21,522 nucleotides of DNA from an uncultured archaeon (GTDB lineage Archaea; Nanobdellota; Nanobdellia; Pacearchaeales; GW2011-AR1), in the NCBI GenBank assembly GCA_937982425.1, contig CALJLT010000003.1, positions 1 to 21,522 on the forward strand, read 5' to 3'. Below, one piece after another: positions 6,899 through 13,121 of this stretch. The position numbers and the translations under genes are program-made. The notes under the pieces are model-generated. The model did not search any database, was not told where the DNA came from, and saw only the letters and a list, made by a program, of their open reading frames with translations. Within the stretch, counting starts at the first letter, position 1, and each line of letters starts with the position of its first letter.

Positions 6899-7771
6899 AT
6901 GAAAAACAGATATTTCTCAAATTATTATCGCTTTTTCAAAGAATCTTTCTTATTGACTCTGGGAGCATTTGTTGCAAGTTTTGCTCTTGAGAGCTTCCTT
7001 ATTCCTAATAAATTTGTTGATGGGGGAACAATGGGAATCTCTCTCCTTGGTTCTTTCTTAACTCCCCTCTCTCTATCTTTTTTAATAGTTGTAATTAACC
7101 TTCCATTTATTTTCTTAGGATATAAACAAATAGGAAGAACATTTGCAATTAAAACTTTTATTGCAATTGTGCTTGTTTCAGTTTTCCTGAATATAATAGA
7201 ATACCCTTTGATTACCCACGACAGATTACTTATAGCCATCTTTGGTGGCTTTTTGCTTGGGTTGGGAACCGGGCTTTCGATTAGAGGGGGTGGAGCTTTA
7301 GATGGAACCGAAATATTCTCTATCTATTTTAAAAAAAAGGTTAATTTAAGTATAGGGGAAATAATCTTTTTAATTAACGTACTTATCTTCTCTTTTGCTG
7401 CCTTTTTCTTAGGTATTGAAGTTGCTCTTTATTCCATTTTAATTTATTTATCTGCTTCAAAAACAATAGATTTTATGATTAAGGGTATTGAAGAATATAT
7501 TGGAATTCAAGTTATATCTGATAAAAGTGAACAAGTTCGAAAATATCTAACAGAAATATTGGGAAAAAGCATAACTGTATATTATGGAAGAAAAGGTAAA
7601 GATTTTAAGAAAAAATCAAAAGAAATAGAAATTCTTTTTACGGCAGTTACAAGACTTGAGGCTCTTAAGGTAAAAAATTGCATCTTATCTGTTGATCCTA
7701 ATGCAGTTATAATTGAACAGACAATTAGGGATGTTAAAGGGGGAGTTATAAAAAAGAGACCTTTAAATTAA
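6899..7771 (+). CDS. YitT-family membrane protein (DUF161 + DUF2179)
   Basis: 290 residues. The N-terminal two thirds has about five to six membrane helices, with family signatures PNKFVDGGTMGISLL (36-50) and GLGTGLSIRGGGALDGTEIFSIY (about 122-144). A C-terminal soluble DUF2179 domain follows (about 205-290; IQVISDKSEQVRKYL, then GKSITVYYGRKG). This is the two-part layout of YitT/YvjA proteins, common in Firmicutes. Their transport substrate is not established. It is one of only two plus-strand genes, and a bacterial-type family in an archaeal context suggests possible transfer. Its TAA overlaps the TAA of the convergent alkD-like gene. Confidence 0.88.
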   Translation: MKNRYFSNYYRFFKESFLLTLGAFVASFALESFLIPNKFVDGGTMGISLLGSFLTPLSLSFLIVVINLPFIFLGYKQIGRTFAIKTFIAIVLVSVFLNIIEYPLITHDRLLIAIFGGFLLGLGTGLSIRGGGALDGTEIFSIYFKKKVNLSIGEIIFLINVLIFSFAAFFLGIEVALYSILIYLSASKTIDFMIKGIEEYIGIQVISDKSEQVRKYLTEILGKSITVYYGRKGKDFKKKSKEIEILFTAVTRLEALKVKNCILSVDPNAVIIEQTIRDVKGGVIKKRPLN

Positions 7772-8457
7772 TCTTTGTATAGCCATTCCTTTCTTTCTTT
7801 TTCAGAAAATTTTTCAATTGCATATCTCAAAGTTGTCCTTGGCAATTTTTTATAATTAGATTTTAGAAAATCTTCTAATATTTCTTTATTTCTTTTTCCG
7901 ACCTCTCTCAACATCCAACCAATAGCCTTGTGAATTAAATCGTGCTTATCATCTAAGAGAATTTCAGAAATTTTAAGAGTATCTCCAAATTGATTATTTC
8001 TTATAAATTCAAATGTGGAAACTATAGAGATTCTTTTTTCCCAAAGATTTTTTGATTTAGCTAAATCATAAATAGTTTTTTTATTTTTATTTAATAGAAA
8101 CTTTCCAACTATATTTATGCAAGTTACATCTACTAAATCCCAATTATTAAACCTCTTGGCATTTTTTATGTAAAAATTAAATTCTTGCTCGGGATTTTTT
8201 GATTTCTTGAATCTTTTTATTAAAAATAAACCTCCAATCATCCTATATTCGTGTATTTTTGAATTTAAAAGATTCTGAATTTGTGAAAAGGAAAGATTGT
8301 ATTTTTTAACTATTTCTCTTTGTTGAGGCATTGTTAATCCTAAAAAAAGGTCTCCTTCGCCGTATTCTCCTTTTCTTGTTTTAAAAAATCTTTGGTAAAT
8401 TTTAGCTTTTTCAGAATTAGCTTTTGAATTTATTTCTAAAATTAGATTGGATAGCAT
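7768..8457 (-). CDS. AlkD-like DNA alkylation repair protein
   Basis: 229 residues, typical for AlkD, a DNA glycosylase built of HEAT-like helical repeats that removes alkylated purines. KTRKGEYGEGDLFLGLTMPQ (27-45) is the family start motif. The residues that line the DNA-binding cleft of Bacillus cereus AlkD appear conserved: Trp106 and Asp110 in NNWDLVD, Arg142 in WEKRISIV, and Trp181 in AIGWMLREVGKR. PRTTLRYAIEKF closes the protein. It ends tail to tail with the YitT gene. A TATA box at 8481-8488 sits at the end of the eL31 gene, so it probably has its own leaderless promoter. Confidence 0.88.
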   Translation of the reverse strand: MLSNLILEINSKANSEKAKIYQRFFKTRKGEYGEGDLFLGLTMPQQREIVKKYNLSFSQIQNLLNSKIHEYRMIGGLFLIKRFKKSKNPEQEFNFYIKNAKRFNNWDLVDVTCINIVGKFLLNKNKKTIYDLAKSKNLWEKRISIVSTFEFIRNNQFGDTLKISEILLDDKHDLIHKAIGWMLREVGKRNKEILEDFLKSNYKKLPRTTLRYAIEKFSEKERKEWLYKD

Positions 8458-8480
8458 GATATTTATTTAAAATAGAAAGA

Positions 8481-8488
8481 TTATAAAA
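8481..8488 (-). promoter_or_regulatory. TATA box for alkD-like gene
   Basis: Minus strand TTTTATAA, 24-31 bases upstream of the ATG at 8457 and directly next to the eL31 stop codon. Confidence 0.5.
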
Positions 8489-9115
8489 TTATTTGCCTCT
8501 TGATTGCTTGTCTTGGCCTTTCTTTTCAGCTAATTTTTCTTTTCCAGATTTCACTTTTGTTGTTTTTTTTATTGTTTTCTTTTCTTCTTTTTCTTCTTTT
8601 TGAGATTTTTCTTCTTGAGATTCTTTTTTTTCAATTTCTTCTTTTTTATCTTCAATTCCATCATTATCCTTATCTTCTTTTATTTCTTTAACTTCCTTCT
8701 TTTCTTTTCCTTTTCCTTGAATTGACTCTTTTGCTTTTTGCATCATTGATTTTCTTTTTTCTCTTTCTTCTTCCCTTTCCTTATATTTTTTATCTTCTCT
8801 TATCTTTCTAAACTTTTGTTTATCTGGAACATCAATTGCATAAACTCTAACTATATCTCCTTCTTTTACTACCTTAACTTTTATTTTATGAGGATGCTTT
8901 TTTATTCCTCTTTTCCAAAGAACTTCATTGAGGTCCATATCTATTTTTATTTTTTTTAAGTCTCTATCTCGAATTTTCATATGTCTAACTAAAAATTCCT
9001 TAATTGTCTTAACTGCCTTAGGAGTTTTCTTATATCTTGGGACTGGTCTTGACCCCTCTCTTAAAGGAATAGTGTATTCTCTTTCAATTTTTTCAGTAGA
9101 TTTTTTTTCAGCCAT
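8489..9115 (-). CDS. rpl31e: ribosomal protein eL31 with long charged C-terminal tail
   Basis: 208 residues from the ATG at 9115, against about 80-100 for most archaeal eL31. Residues about 10-105 are the normal large-subunit protein (REYTIPLREGSRPVPRYKKTPKAVKTIKEFLVRHM, and IDMDLNEVLWKRGIKKHPHKIKVKV). The remaining ~100 residues are almost entirely Lys and Glu, likely coiled or disordered, and contain DKDNDGIED (148-156), which fits the DxDxDG calcium-loop pattern. A TTG at 9124 is a worse start than the ATG, which gives TAAAATG after eL39. It ends the eS19-eL39-eL31 unit. In many archaea eIF6 follows; here an alkD-like gene does. Confidence 0.88.
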   Translation of the reverse strand: MAEKKSTEKIEREYTIPLREGSRPVPRYKKTPKAVKTIKEFLVRHMKIRDRDLKKIKIDMDLNEVLWKRGIKKHPHKIKVKVVKEGDIVRVYAIDVPDKQKFRKIREDKKYKEREEEREKRKSMMQKAKESIQGKGKEKKEVKEIKEDKDNDGIEDKKEEIEKKESQEEKSQKEEKEEKKTIKKTTKVKSGKEKLAEKKGQDKQSRGK

Positions 9116-9116
9116 T

Positions 9117-9320
9117 TTATCCAAAGTGAGATTTTCTTATTTTTCTTGGTTTGATGTGTAATTTAGTTCTCCTCCAACTTCTTCTGTGATGCGTCATACT
9201 TGAAGGGTGGACTCTTTTACCTATTCCGTATTTTTTTAAAACTGCCCAAACTGGAGCCCATTTTGTTTGCTCTCCTTTTTTAGATAGTTTTTTCTTTTTT
9301 TCAAAATTTTTAATCCCCAT
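9117..9320 (-). CDS. rpl39e: ribosomal protein eL39
   Basis: 67 residues, against about 50 in most archaea. This very basic protein lines the exit tunnel of the large subunit. Family features are the Lys-rich start (EKKKKLSKKGEQ), PVWAVLKKYG and the closing RRSWRRTKL. An extra tail (HIKPRKIRKSHFG) follows the usual end. Its ATG overlaps the eS19 stop by one base (TAATG), and the stop is one base before the eL31 ATG (TAAAATG), so all three are co-translated. Confidence 0.88.
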   Translation of the reverse strand: MGIKNFEKKKKLSKKGEQTKWAPVWAVLKKYGIGKRVHPSSMTHHRRSWRRTKLHIKPRKIRKSHFG

Positions 9321-9787
9321 TATTTAATAGCCTCCAAAAATTTCTTTCCTTTTTCAGTTAACTGTCTTCCAGGTCTTTTTCCTTTAACACCTTTGATTTC
9401 TTTGGCTATTTCCGTGAATCCGGCTTTGTCTGCCTGTTGAAGAATTGCCCTAATTATTTTTCCAGAGGATTTTTTGAATTTTTCTGGTCTTGAACCTCTG
9501 TCTTTTTTAGAACCATATTTTGTTCTTAATCTTTCTACTCCTAAAATTTTTTTCTTATAAATTTGACGAAGTATAGAAGCTGCTCTTTTATGCCAAAAAT
9601 CTGGGTCTTCTATTGGTCTTTCTTTTGCAGGACCTGATTTTACAAACATAGACCATTCAGGTTGATCAAATTCTGGAATTTTTTTAAGAGCTTCAGCTAA
9701 TTTAATATTATATTCTTGAGAGTTCATTTCGTAAACGTTTGTCATATTCTTAGCTTTCCTTCCGGAAATAGATTGGCTCAAGGCCAT
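9320..9787 (-). CDS. rps19e: ribosomal protein eS19
   Basis: 155 residues, normal for eS19 of the small subunit. Core segments are NVYEMNSQEYNIKLAEALKKIPEF (17-40), PDFWHKRAASILRQIYKKKILGVERLRTKYG and GRQLTEKGKKFLEAI at the end. Most archaeal copies begin near MTxVYxV, which here is Met15 (9745). The ATG at 9787 adds 14 residues. I keep 9787 because a TATA box lies at 9815-9824, which would place transcription start just ahead of it. It heads the eS19-eL39-eL31 unit. Confidence 0.92.
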   Translation of the reverse strand: MALSQSISGRKAKNMTNVYEMNSQEYNIKLAEALKKIPEFDQPEWSMFVKSGPAKERPIEDPDFWHKRAASILRQIYKKKILGVERLRTKYGSKKDRGSRPEKFKKSSGKIIRAILQQADKAGFTEIAKEIKGVKGKRPGRQLTEKGKKFLEAIK

Positions 9788-9814
9788 TTAACTTGTAATT
9801 CGTTAGAAAAAGGA

Positions 9815-9824
9815 GTTTATAAGG
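9815..9824 (-). promoter_or_regulatory. TATA box for eS19-eL39-eL31 unit
   Basis: Minus strand CCTTATAAAC in the 41-base gap before eS19, 28-37 bases upstream of the ATG at 9787. A leader of only a few bases is implied. Confidence 0.55.
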
Positions 9825-9828
9825 TTTT

Positions 9829-10071
9829 TTATTCCCTTACTTTTCTCCACTTCTTTAGGATTATAGTAAATCCTAAAGTTTTAGAAGTGTAATGAGGTCC
9901 TAATTTTTCAAGTAATTCTAAAGAATATTTTTTAATGTCTTCTTTTGATTCTCTTGCAGATTTTAAAACCGAAATTTTAACGGTTCTACAATTTTCAAAT
10001 TGAGTTTTTAAATTTCCTAAAAAATTTTCCGTTATTCCGTTTTTACCTAATTGGATTTCTTTGACAACCAT
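9829..10071 (-). CDS. YhbY/CRS1-type RNA-binding protein
   Basis: 80 residues from the ATG at 10071. It matches YhbY: IQLGKNGITENFLGNLKTQF near the start (E. coli has LLGSNGLTEGVL), then VKISVLKSARESKEDIKKY and LGFTIILKKWRK at the end. Family members bind RNA, and bacterial YhbY associates with pre-50S particles. An ATG at 10233 would extend the frame to 134 residues, but that part is only the neighbouring NFACT-R gene read in another frame. The chosen start overlaps that gene's 3' end by 25 bases. Placement before eS19 matches the order known in other archaea. Confidence 0.82.
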   Translation of the reverse strand: MVVKEIQLGKNGITENFLGNLKTQFENCRTVKISVLKSARESKEDIKKYSLELLEKLGPHYTSKTLGFTIILKKWRKVRE

Positions 10072-10430
10072 GATTTTATCTCGGATTTCTTTACTTTTAT
10101 AACCTCCGGTTTGGAAATTACTCTCCAAGTTCCGGCTTTTGCAAAAAAAGGTTTTTTGACATCTTTGCCCGTAAATTTGTGAATAGACACGTTTGATTGA
10201 TTGTCTCTCCAATCTTGACTCTTTGAAGCGCAAATTATTGAAGCTTCTTTTAAATCTTTATTTAAATATTTTTCAGAATTTATAACACAAAAAGGACTTC
10301 CAGGAGAGACCGTGTGTAAAATTGTATTTTCTTTTCCCTTGAATGAGTTTACTAATTCATCATTCCCTTTTGCGTCTTTTCCTAAAAATATTTCTATTCC
10401 AGAAGAAAGAATTAAAGTTTTGTATTTCAT
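10047..10430 (-). CDS. stand-alone NFACT-R (DUF814) RNA-binding domain protein
   Basis: 127 residues. It is a single NFACT-R domain, the part of RqcH/NEMF proteins that contacts tRNA or rRNA in ribosome quality control. Evidence is EIFLGKDAKGNDELV (13-27), ILHTVSPGSPFCVI (37-50) with the PGSPF signature, FFAKAGTWRVI (about 95-105), and the closing strand VIKVKKSEIKSW. The NFACT-N, helix-hairpin-helix and coiled-coil parts of full RqcH are absent, which matches the short archaeal type. Coupled genes downstream are the YhbY-like protein and ribosomal proteins. A TATA box at 10453-10460 gives a leaderless start. Stop codon is TAG. Confidence 0.78.
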   Translation of the reverse strand: MKYKTLILSSGIEIFLGKDAKGNDELVNSFKGKENTILHTVSPGSPFCVINSEKYLNKDLKEASIICASKSQDWRDNQSNVSIHKFTGKDVKKPFFAKAGTWRVISKPEVIKVKKSEIKSWLSKKSN

Positions 10431-10452
10431 TAATTAACAAAGAAAAAGAATG

Positions 10453-10460
10453 TTATAAAT
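10453..10460 (-). promoter_or_regulatory. TATA box for NFACT-R/YhbY unit
   Basis: Minus strand ATTTATAA, 23-30 bases upstream of the ATG at 10430, in the 30-base gap after the 451-residue gene. Confidence 0.55.
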
Positions 10461-11816
10461 TTATTCATAATTATCTGAAGAATCGAATTTATCTCCAAGT
10501 ATGCTTAAAAAATCTGGATTTTCTATATGAATATATTTTTGAAAATCTCTGTTTGTTTCAATTAACTTTCTTTTTATTTTCCAATATAGAGATTTTTCTA
10601 AAGATTCTACTCTTTTTGGAAGTGACGACATTGAATCAATCAATTCAATAAATGCCTGAGATTTTAAATCTTCCACCGGAATTCTTCTTGAAGAATTAAA
10701 ATAAACCGAAAAAACGATTTTCTCTAAATATTTTTGACTATTCTCAAAAATAATATTGATATTTTTAGGATCTACGAGTATCCCTTTGAAAGTATCCCTC
10801 ATTGAAAAATAAATTAAATTGGCTTCTTTTGCTGCTGCCTCAACCGATCCAAATAATCTTCTAATTCTCTTATCAAAAGCTGAGTCTTTTTTAGAAAAGT
10901 TATAAAAAATACCTAATTCGGACTCTTTTTTTAACCTTTCTAAAGCTAATTTTCTCTTATTTTTTCTTTTGCTCACGACATAATCGTTTCTTTCGGGTTC
11001 AAAAGGCAAATTAAAATTTATACAAAATTCTTCCCAAGACATTATTCTTTTTACTGCCTTGTACTCATTGATAACTTCTGAATGAATTAAATCTCTTGTG
11101 CTTATTGATTTTCCAGATTGAACTCTTTCTTTAAAAATATCTACTAATTCTTCTAATGAACGGAAATTTCTAGAAGGGATGAATAAATTTTCATTTAACC
11201 CTAAATTTTTTAATTCCCTTACGAAGGATTTATTCTTCGGTCCTCCAAAATGGTATTTTATTGCCCGACTAAATGAAGGGTATTCTTCCTCGATTGACTC
11301 TATTGTTAATTCTAGGTTTTCTCTTTTTCTTTTTCTTATTATTTCAATTATTCTCTCTTTGTCATACACTCTTTGTTTTACTAAATTTCTTACTGGAAGT
11401 TCTGCTTCTTCTAATGTTTTTTCCCAAAAAGATCTTCCTGAATAAAAATACCTTGCTTTGGTATACAATTTTTTTAAAAGGATGTTATCCCCCTTTTTTA
11501 TTGAAAGTGCCGACATATCTAATCCTTCTTCATAAGCTTCCTTTACTGAATTAAGAAACAATCCTCTTTTCATTAAAAAGGCTCTCTTTTCAACATCCTT
11601 CATACTTAATCCTGAAGAAGAGATTAAATTTTCATAATTTTTAAAAAAAGTTAAATAGTTTATTGGAATAAATTTAAAATCCGAGTTTTCTGGGCTACGG
11701 AAGAGGGACGTGTATCTTACATCTCTCCCTTCTGCCCAAGCTTTTTTAATTCCCCAAATTAAATCTTCTTTTGAATAAAGGAGTTTTCTTCCTTTTCTAT
11801 TCTTAGATTTTTCCAT
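10461..11816 (-). CDS. five-repeat putative DNA-binding protein with sigma-region-2-like end
   Basis: 451 residues, not a family I can name. Five degenerate repeats of about 55-58 residues are visible at 14-71, 84-141, 151-208, 216-271 and 284-335. Each has a helix of the form hhxxIxxxxxxG, a middle segment, then a helix pair ending in F/W-x-x-h and a closing Leu-rich turn. The last is clearest (IRRLFGSVEAAAKEANL). The ending FGSxxxAxxxAGL resembles repeats attached to homing endonucleases (HNH_repeat type) and other small helix-turn-helix repeats. Residues about 358-428 (YLEKIVFSVYF, RRIPVEDLKSQAFIELID, then SLYWKIKRKLIE) resemble the helical layout of sigma-70 region 2. No nuclease motif is seen. 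DNA binding is inference. It has its own promoter-like box and is not obviously in an operon. Confidence 0.6.
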   Translation of the reverse strand: MEKSKNRKGRKLLYSKEDLIWGIKKAWAEGRDVRYTSLFRSPENSDFKFIPINYLTFFKNYENLISSSGLSMKDVEKRAFLMKRGLFLNSVKEAYEEGLDMSALSIKKGDNILLKKLYTKARYFYSGRSFWEKTLEEAELPVRNLVKQRVYDKERIIEIIRKRKRENLELTIESIEEEYPSFSRAIKYHFGGPKNKSFVRELKNLGLNENLFIPSRNFRSLEELVDIFKERVQSGKSISTRDLIHSEVINEYKAVKRIMSWEEFCINFNLPFEPERNDYVVSKRKNKRKLALERLKKESELGIFYNFSKKDSAFDKRIRRLFGSVEAAAKEANLIYFSMRDTFKGILVDPKNINIIFENSQKYLEKIVFSVYFNSSRRIPVEDLKSQAFIELIDSMSSLPKRVESLEKSLYWKIKRKLIETNRDFQKYIHIENPDFLSILGDKFDSSDNYE

Positions 11817-11837
11817 AAAAAAGAAAATTTTATTCTA

Positions 11838-11847
11838 AATTTAAAGA
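11838..11847 (-). promoter_or_regulatory. TATA-like box for repeat protein
   Basis: Minus strand CTTTAAATTT lies 22-31 bases upstream of the ATG at 11816, in the short gap after the Nudix gene. Confidence 0.35.
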
Positions 11848-11857
11848 TTTATATTCT

Positions 11858-12310
11858 TCAATTAATTTTTTTTATTAACCAATTATGGAAATAAACTAAA
11901 CATTCTCTTTGATTTTCGTGTGTTAAAAGCCGAATTGCCTCTTTATAGTCTACCCATTTGAAATCTGAATGTTCTTTTTTGTCTATTTTTACTTTTGTTT
12001 GATTTACTAAAACAGAATAAAGTCTCCAGGATTGCCCTATTAAACCAGGTCTATCTTTCAAAGAAGACTCGTAATTCCAATATCCTTTTTTTCTGTGTCT
12101 TTTTATTTTTAGAGGGTTCAATCCTGTTTCTTCATTGATCTCTCTAATGACTGCTTTTATGTTGGATTCTCGTTTTTCAACTCCTGCCTTAGGAAATTCC
12201 CATCCTCTCCAATGAAGTTTTCTCTTTAATACCAAGTAAGATATTTTTCCTTCATTAAGGGAATAGATTAAAATAAAAACGCTTTTACGATATTTTCTCT
12301 TTAAACACAT
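11858..12310 (-). CDS. Nudix hydrolase
   Basis: 150 residues. The Nudix box runs about 42-64 (AGVEKRESNIKAVIREINEETGL), with the metal-binding REINEE (56-61) intact. WEFPKAG precedes it, similar to diadenosine tetraphosphate hydrolases (WxFPKG), but the first Gly of the box is Ala42 here. Such enzymes remove nucleoside diphosphates linked to other groups; the exact substrate is not known. FKWVDYKEAIRLLTHENQR near the end is typical of the family's C-terminal helix. The ATG at 12310 has a TATA-like box 21-32 bases upstream. Confidence 0.85.
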   Translation of the reverse strand: MCLKRKYRKSVFILIYSLNEGKISYLVLKRKLHWRGWEFPKAGVEKRESNIKAVIREINEETGLNPLKIKRHRKKGYWNYESSLKDRPGLIGQSWRLYSVLVNQTKVKIDKKEHSDFKWVDYKEAIRLLTHENQRECLVYFHNWLIKKIN

Positions 12311-12330
12311 GGTTAATGAAAAGAAAAAGA

Positions 12331-12342
12331 GTTTTTAAAAAT
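12331..12342 (-). promoter_or_regulatory. TATA-like box for Nudix gene
   Basis: Minus strand ATTTTTAAAAAC, 21-32 bases upstream of the ATG at 12310, implying a leaderless message. Confidence 0.45.
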
Positions 12343-12367
12343 TTTCTTTTCTCCTCGAAAAGAACTC

Positions 12368-12404
12368 AAAAAATGTAATAAAAAGTTAATTAAAAAAATA
12401 AAAG
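12368..12404 (-). terminator. T-rich candidate terminator after 12-codon gene
   Basis: Read on the minus strand, this stretch has several T runs in succession (ACTTTTATTTTTTTAATT, then ACTTTTTATT and CATTTTTTGAG). Archaeal polymerase stops at such runs without a hairpin. It lies 30-70 bases after the 12-codon gene and before the Nudix promoter. Confidence 0.35.
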
Positions 12405-12433
12405 TTAAATGAAATATGTGGCTTTATACCTAT

Positions 12434-12472
12434 TTATTTCTTTTTCTTTGCTGCTTTCTTCTTTGCTGCCAT
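12434..12472 (-). CDS. 12-codon Ala/Lys micro-gene
   Basis: ATG at 12472 encodes MAAKKKAAKKKK followed by TAA at 12434-12436. The ORF is tiny, but its signals are the strongest in the window. GGGGGGTGA lies five bases before the ATG and pairs well with the archaeal 16S 3' end, and a TATA-like box at 12523-12534 predicts a leader of about 30 bases. A T-rich stretch follows. The peptide would be extremely basic, like a piece of an H1-type tail, and could bind nucleic acid. It might instead be a leader peptide or mark a small RNA. It stands alone between the divergent Nudix and RNase HII-like genes. Confidence 0.45.
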   Translation of the reverse strand: MAAKKKAAKKKK

Positions 12473-12477
12473 TTAAT

Positions 12478-12486
12478 TCACCCCCC
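12478..12486 (-). promoter_or_regulatory. strong Shine-Dalgarno of 12-codon gene
   Basis: Minus strand GGGGGGTGA, five bases before the ATG at 12472. It matches the consensus GGAGGTGA with one G-U wobble. Most other gene starts in the window have no such site, which makes it stand out. Confidence 0.55.
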
Positions 12487-12522
12487 TTTTTTGAGTGTAA
12501 CTAAAATAATTAAACATCTCAA

Positions 12523-12534
12523 GTTTTTAAATTA
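12523..12534 (-). promoter_or_regulatory. TATA-like box of 12-codon gene
   Basis: Minus strand TAATTTAAAAAC. About 25 bases downstream transcription would start near 12500, leaving a leader that includes the Shine-Dalgarno. Confidence 0.4.
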
Positions 12535-12572
12535 TTTCTTTTTTAGAGTTTTAGACAAAATACAATCTAAAT

Positions 12573-12582
12573 TTTAATAAAC
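12573..12582 (+). promoter_or_regulatory. TATA box for RNase HII-like gene
   Basis: TTTAATAAAC, 21-30 bases upstream of the plus-strand ATG at 12603. A leaderless message is implied. Confidence 0.45.
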
Positions 12583-12602
12583 TACATTTAATTTAAGGGT
12601 TT

Positions 12603-13121
12603 ATGTTTTTAGGGGTGGATGAATCTAATCATGGACGTGTTCCGGAAATATTGGCTGTCTGTTATTCAAATAATCCCGAAGATATCGTCGAGGGGAATTA
12701 TGAAAAAAGAAGATCTAAAAACTTAGATAAAAGAAATCTTGGATTCTTTGATTTTAGGCATATTATCTTTTCTAGAGAAGACCTACTTCTGCTTAATAAA
12801 AAACAACCAATGATAATAGCGGTATGTGAATTTGCTAAATATTTTCTGGAAAGAGGTTCTAACCTTGAAAAAATATTTATCGACGGAAATCTATCTCTTA
12901 GTCAATTAGATTATTTATACGGAATACTAGAAAATTTAGATATAAGCACAGAAATCTCCTTTGGACCCAAATACGATCAAAAAATAAAGTTGGTTAATGC
13001 GGCAGACAATTGGGCTAACGCTCTGCACAGATATTATGCTACAAATTCTGGATTAAAGAAGAAAAAATATCTTTCACACTTGATAACTCCAAAAATAGAG
13101 GATTATCTAAAAATTTCATAA
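12603..13121 (+). CDS. putative RNase H-fold protein, RNase HII-like
   Basis: 172 residues, not a family I can name. It opens with FLGVDESNHG, close to the RNase HII opening GxDEAGRG, giving Asp6 and Glu7. KIFIDGN supplies Asp94 at the end of a predicted strand, and VNAADNWANALHRYY supplies Asp135 at the start of a helix. The order D-E, D, D and the spacing fit a divergent RNase H-fold metal site of the HII type. Residues 23-70 are unlike RNase HII. Real RNase HII has about 200-230 residues, so this is shorter. Activity is inference. One of two plus-strand genes; its 3' end overlaps cysS by six bases tail to tail. Confidence 0.55.
   Translation: MFLGVDESNHGRVPEILAVCYSNNPEDIVEGNYEKRRSKNLDKRNLGFFDFRHIIFSREDLLLLNKKQPMIIAVCEFAKYFLERGSNLEKIFIDGNLSLSQLDYLYGILENLDISTEISFGPKYDQKIKLVNAADNWANALHRYYATNSGLKKKKYLSHLITPKIEDYLKIS

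Noticed and set aside
6925..7239. 104-residue minus-strand ORF
   Set aside because: It is opposite the well-supported YitT gene and shows no recognisable domain.
9829..10233. 134-residue protein from the ATG at 10233
   Set aside because: The first 54 residues are the NFACT-R gene read out of frame; YhbY similarity begins at the ATG at 10071.
11179..11554. Overlapping plus-strand ORFs of 88 and 93 residues
   Set aside because: They are hydrophobic-looking mirrors of Lys/Glu-rich codons in the 451-residue gene, with no independent support.
10461..11816. Homing endonuclease
   Set aside because: The repeats resemble those attached to homing endonucleases, but no HNH, GIY-YIG or LAGLIDADG catalytic motif is visible.
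12311..12602. tRNA or box C/D RNA in the largest gap
   Set aside because: No cloverleaf, TTCAA loop or paired C and D boxes could be found; the gap is explained by promoters, the 12-codon gene and T-rich DNA.
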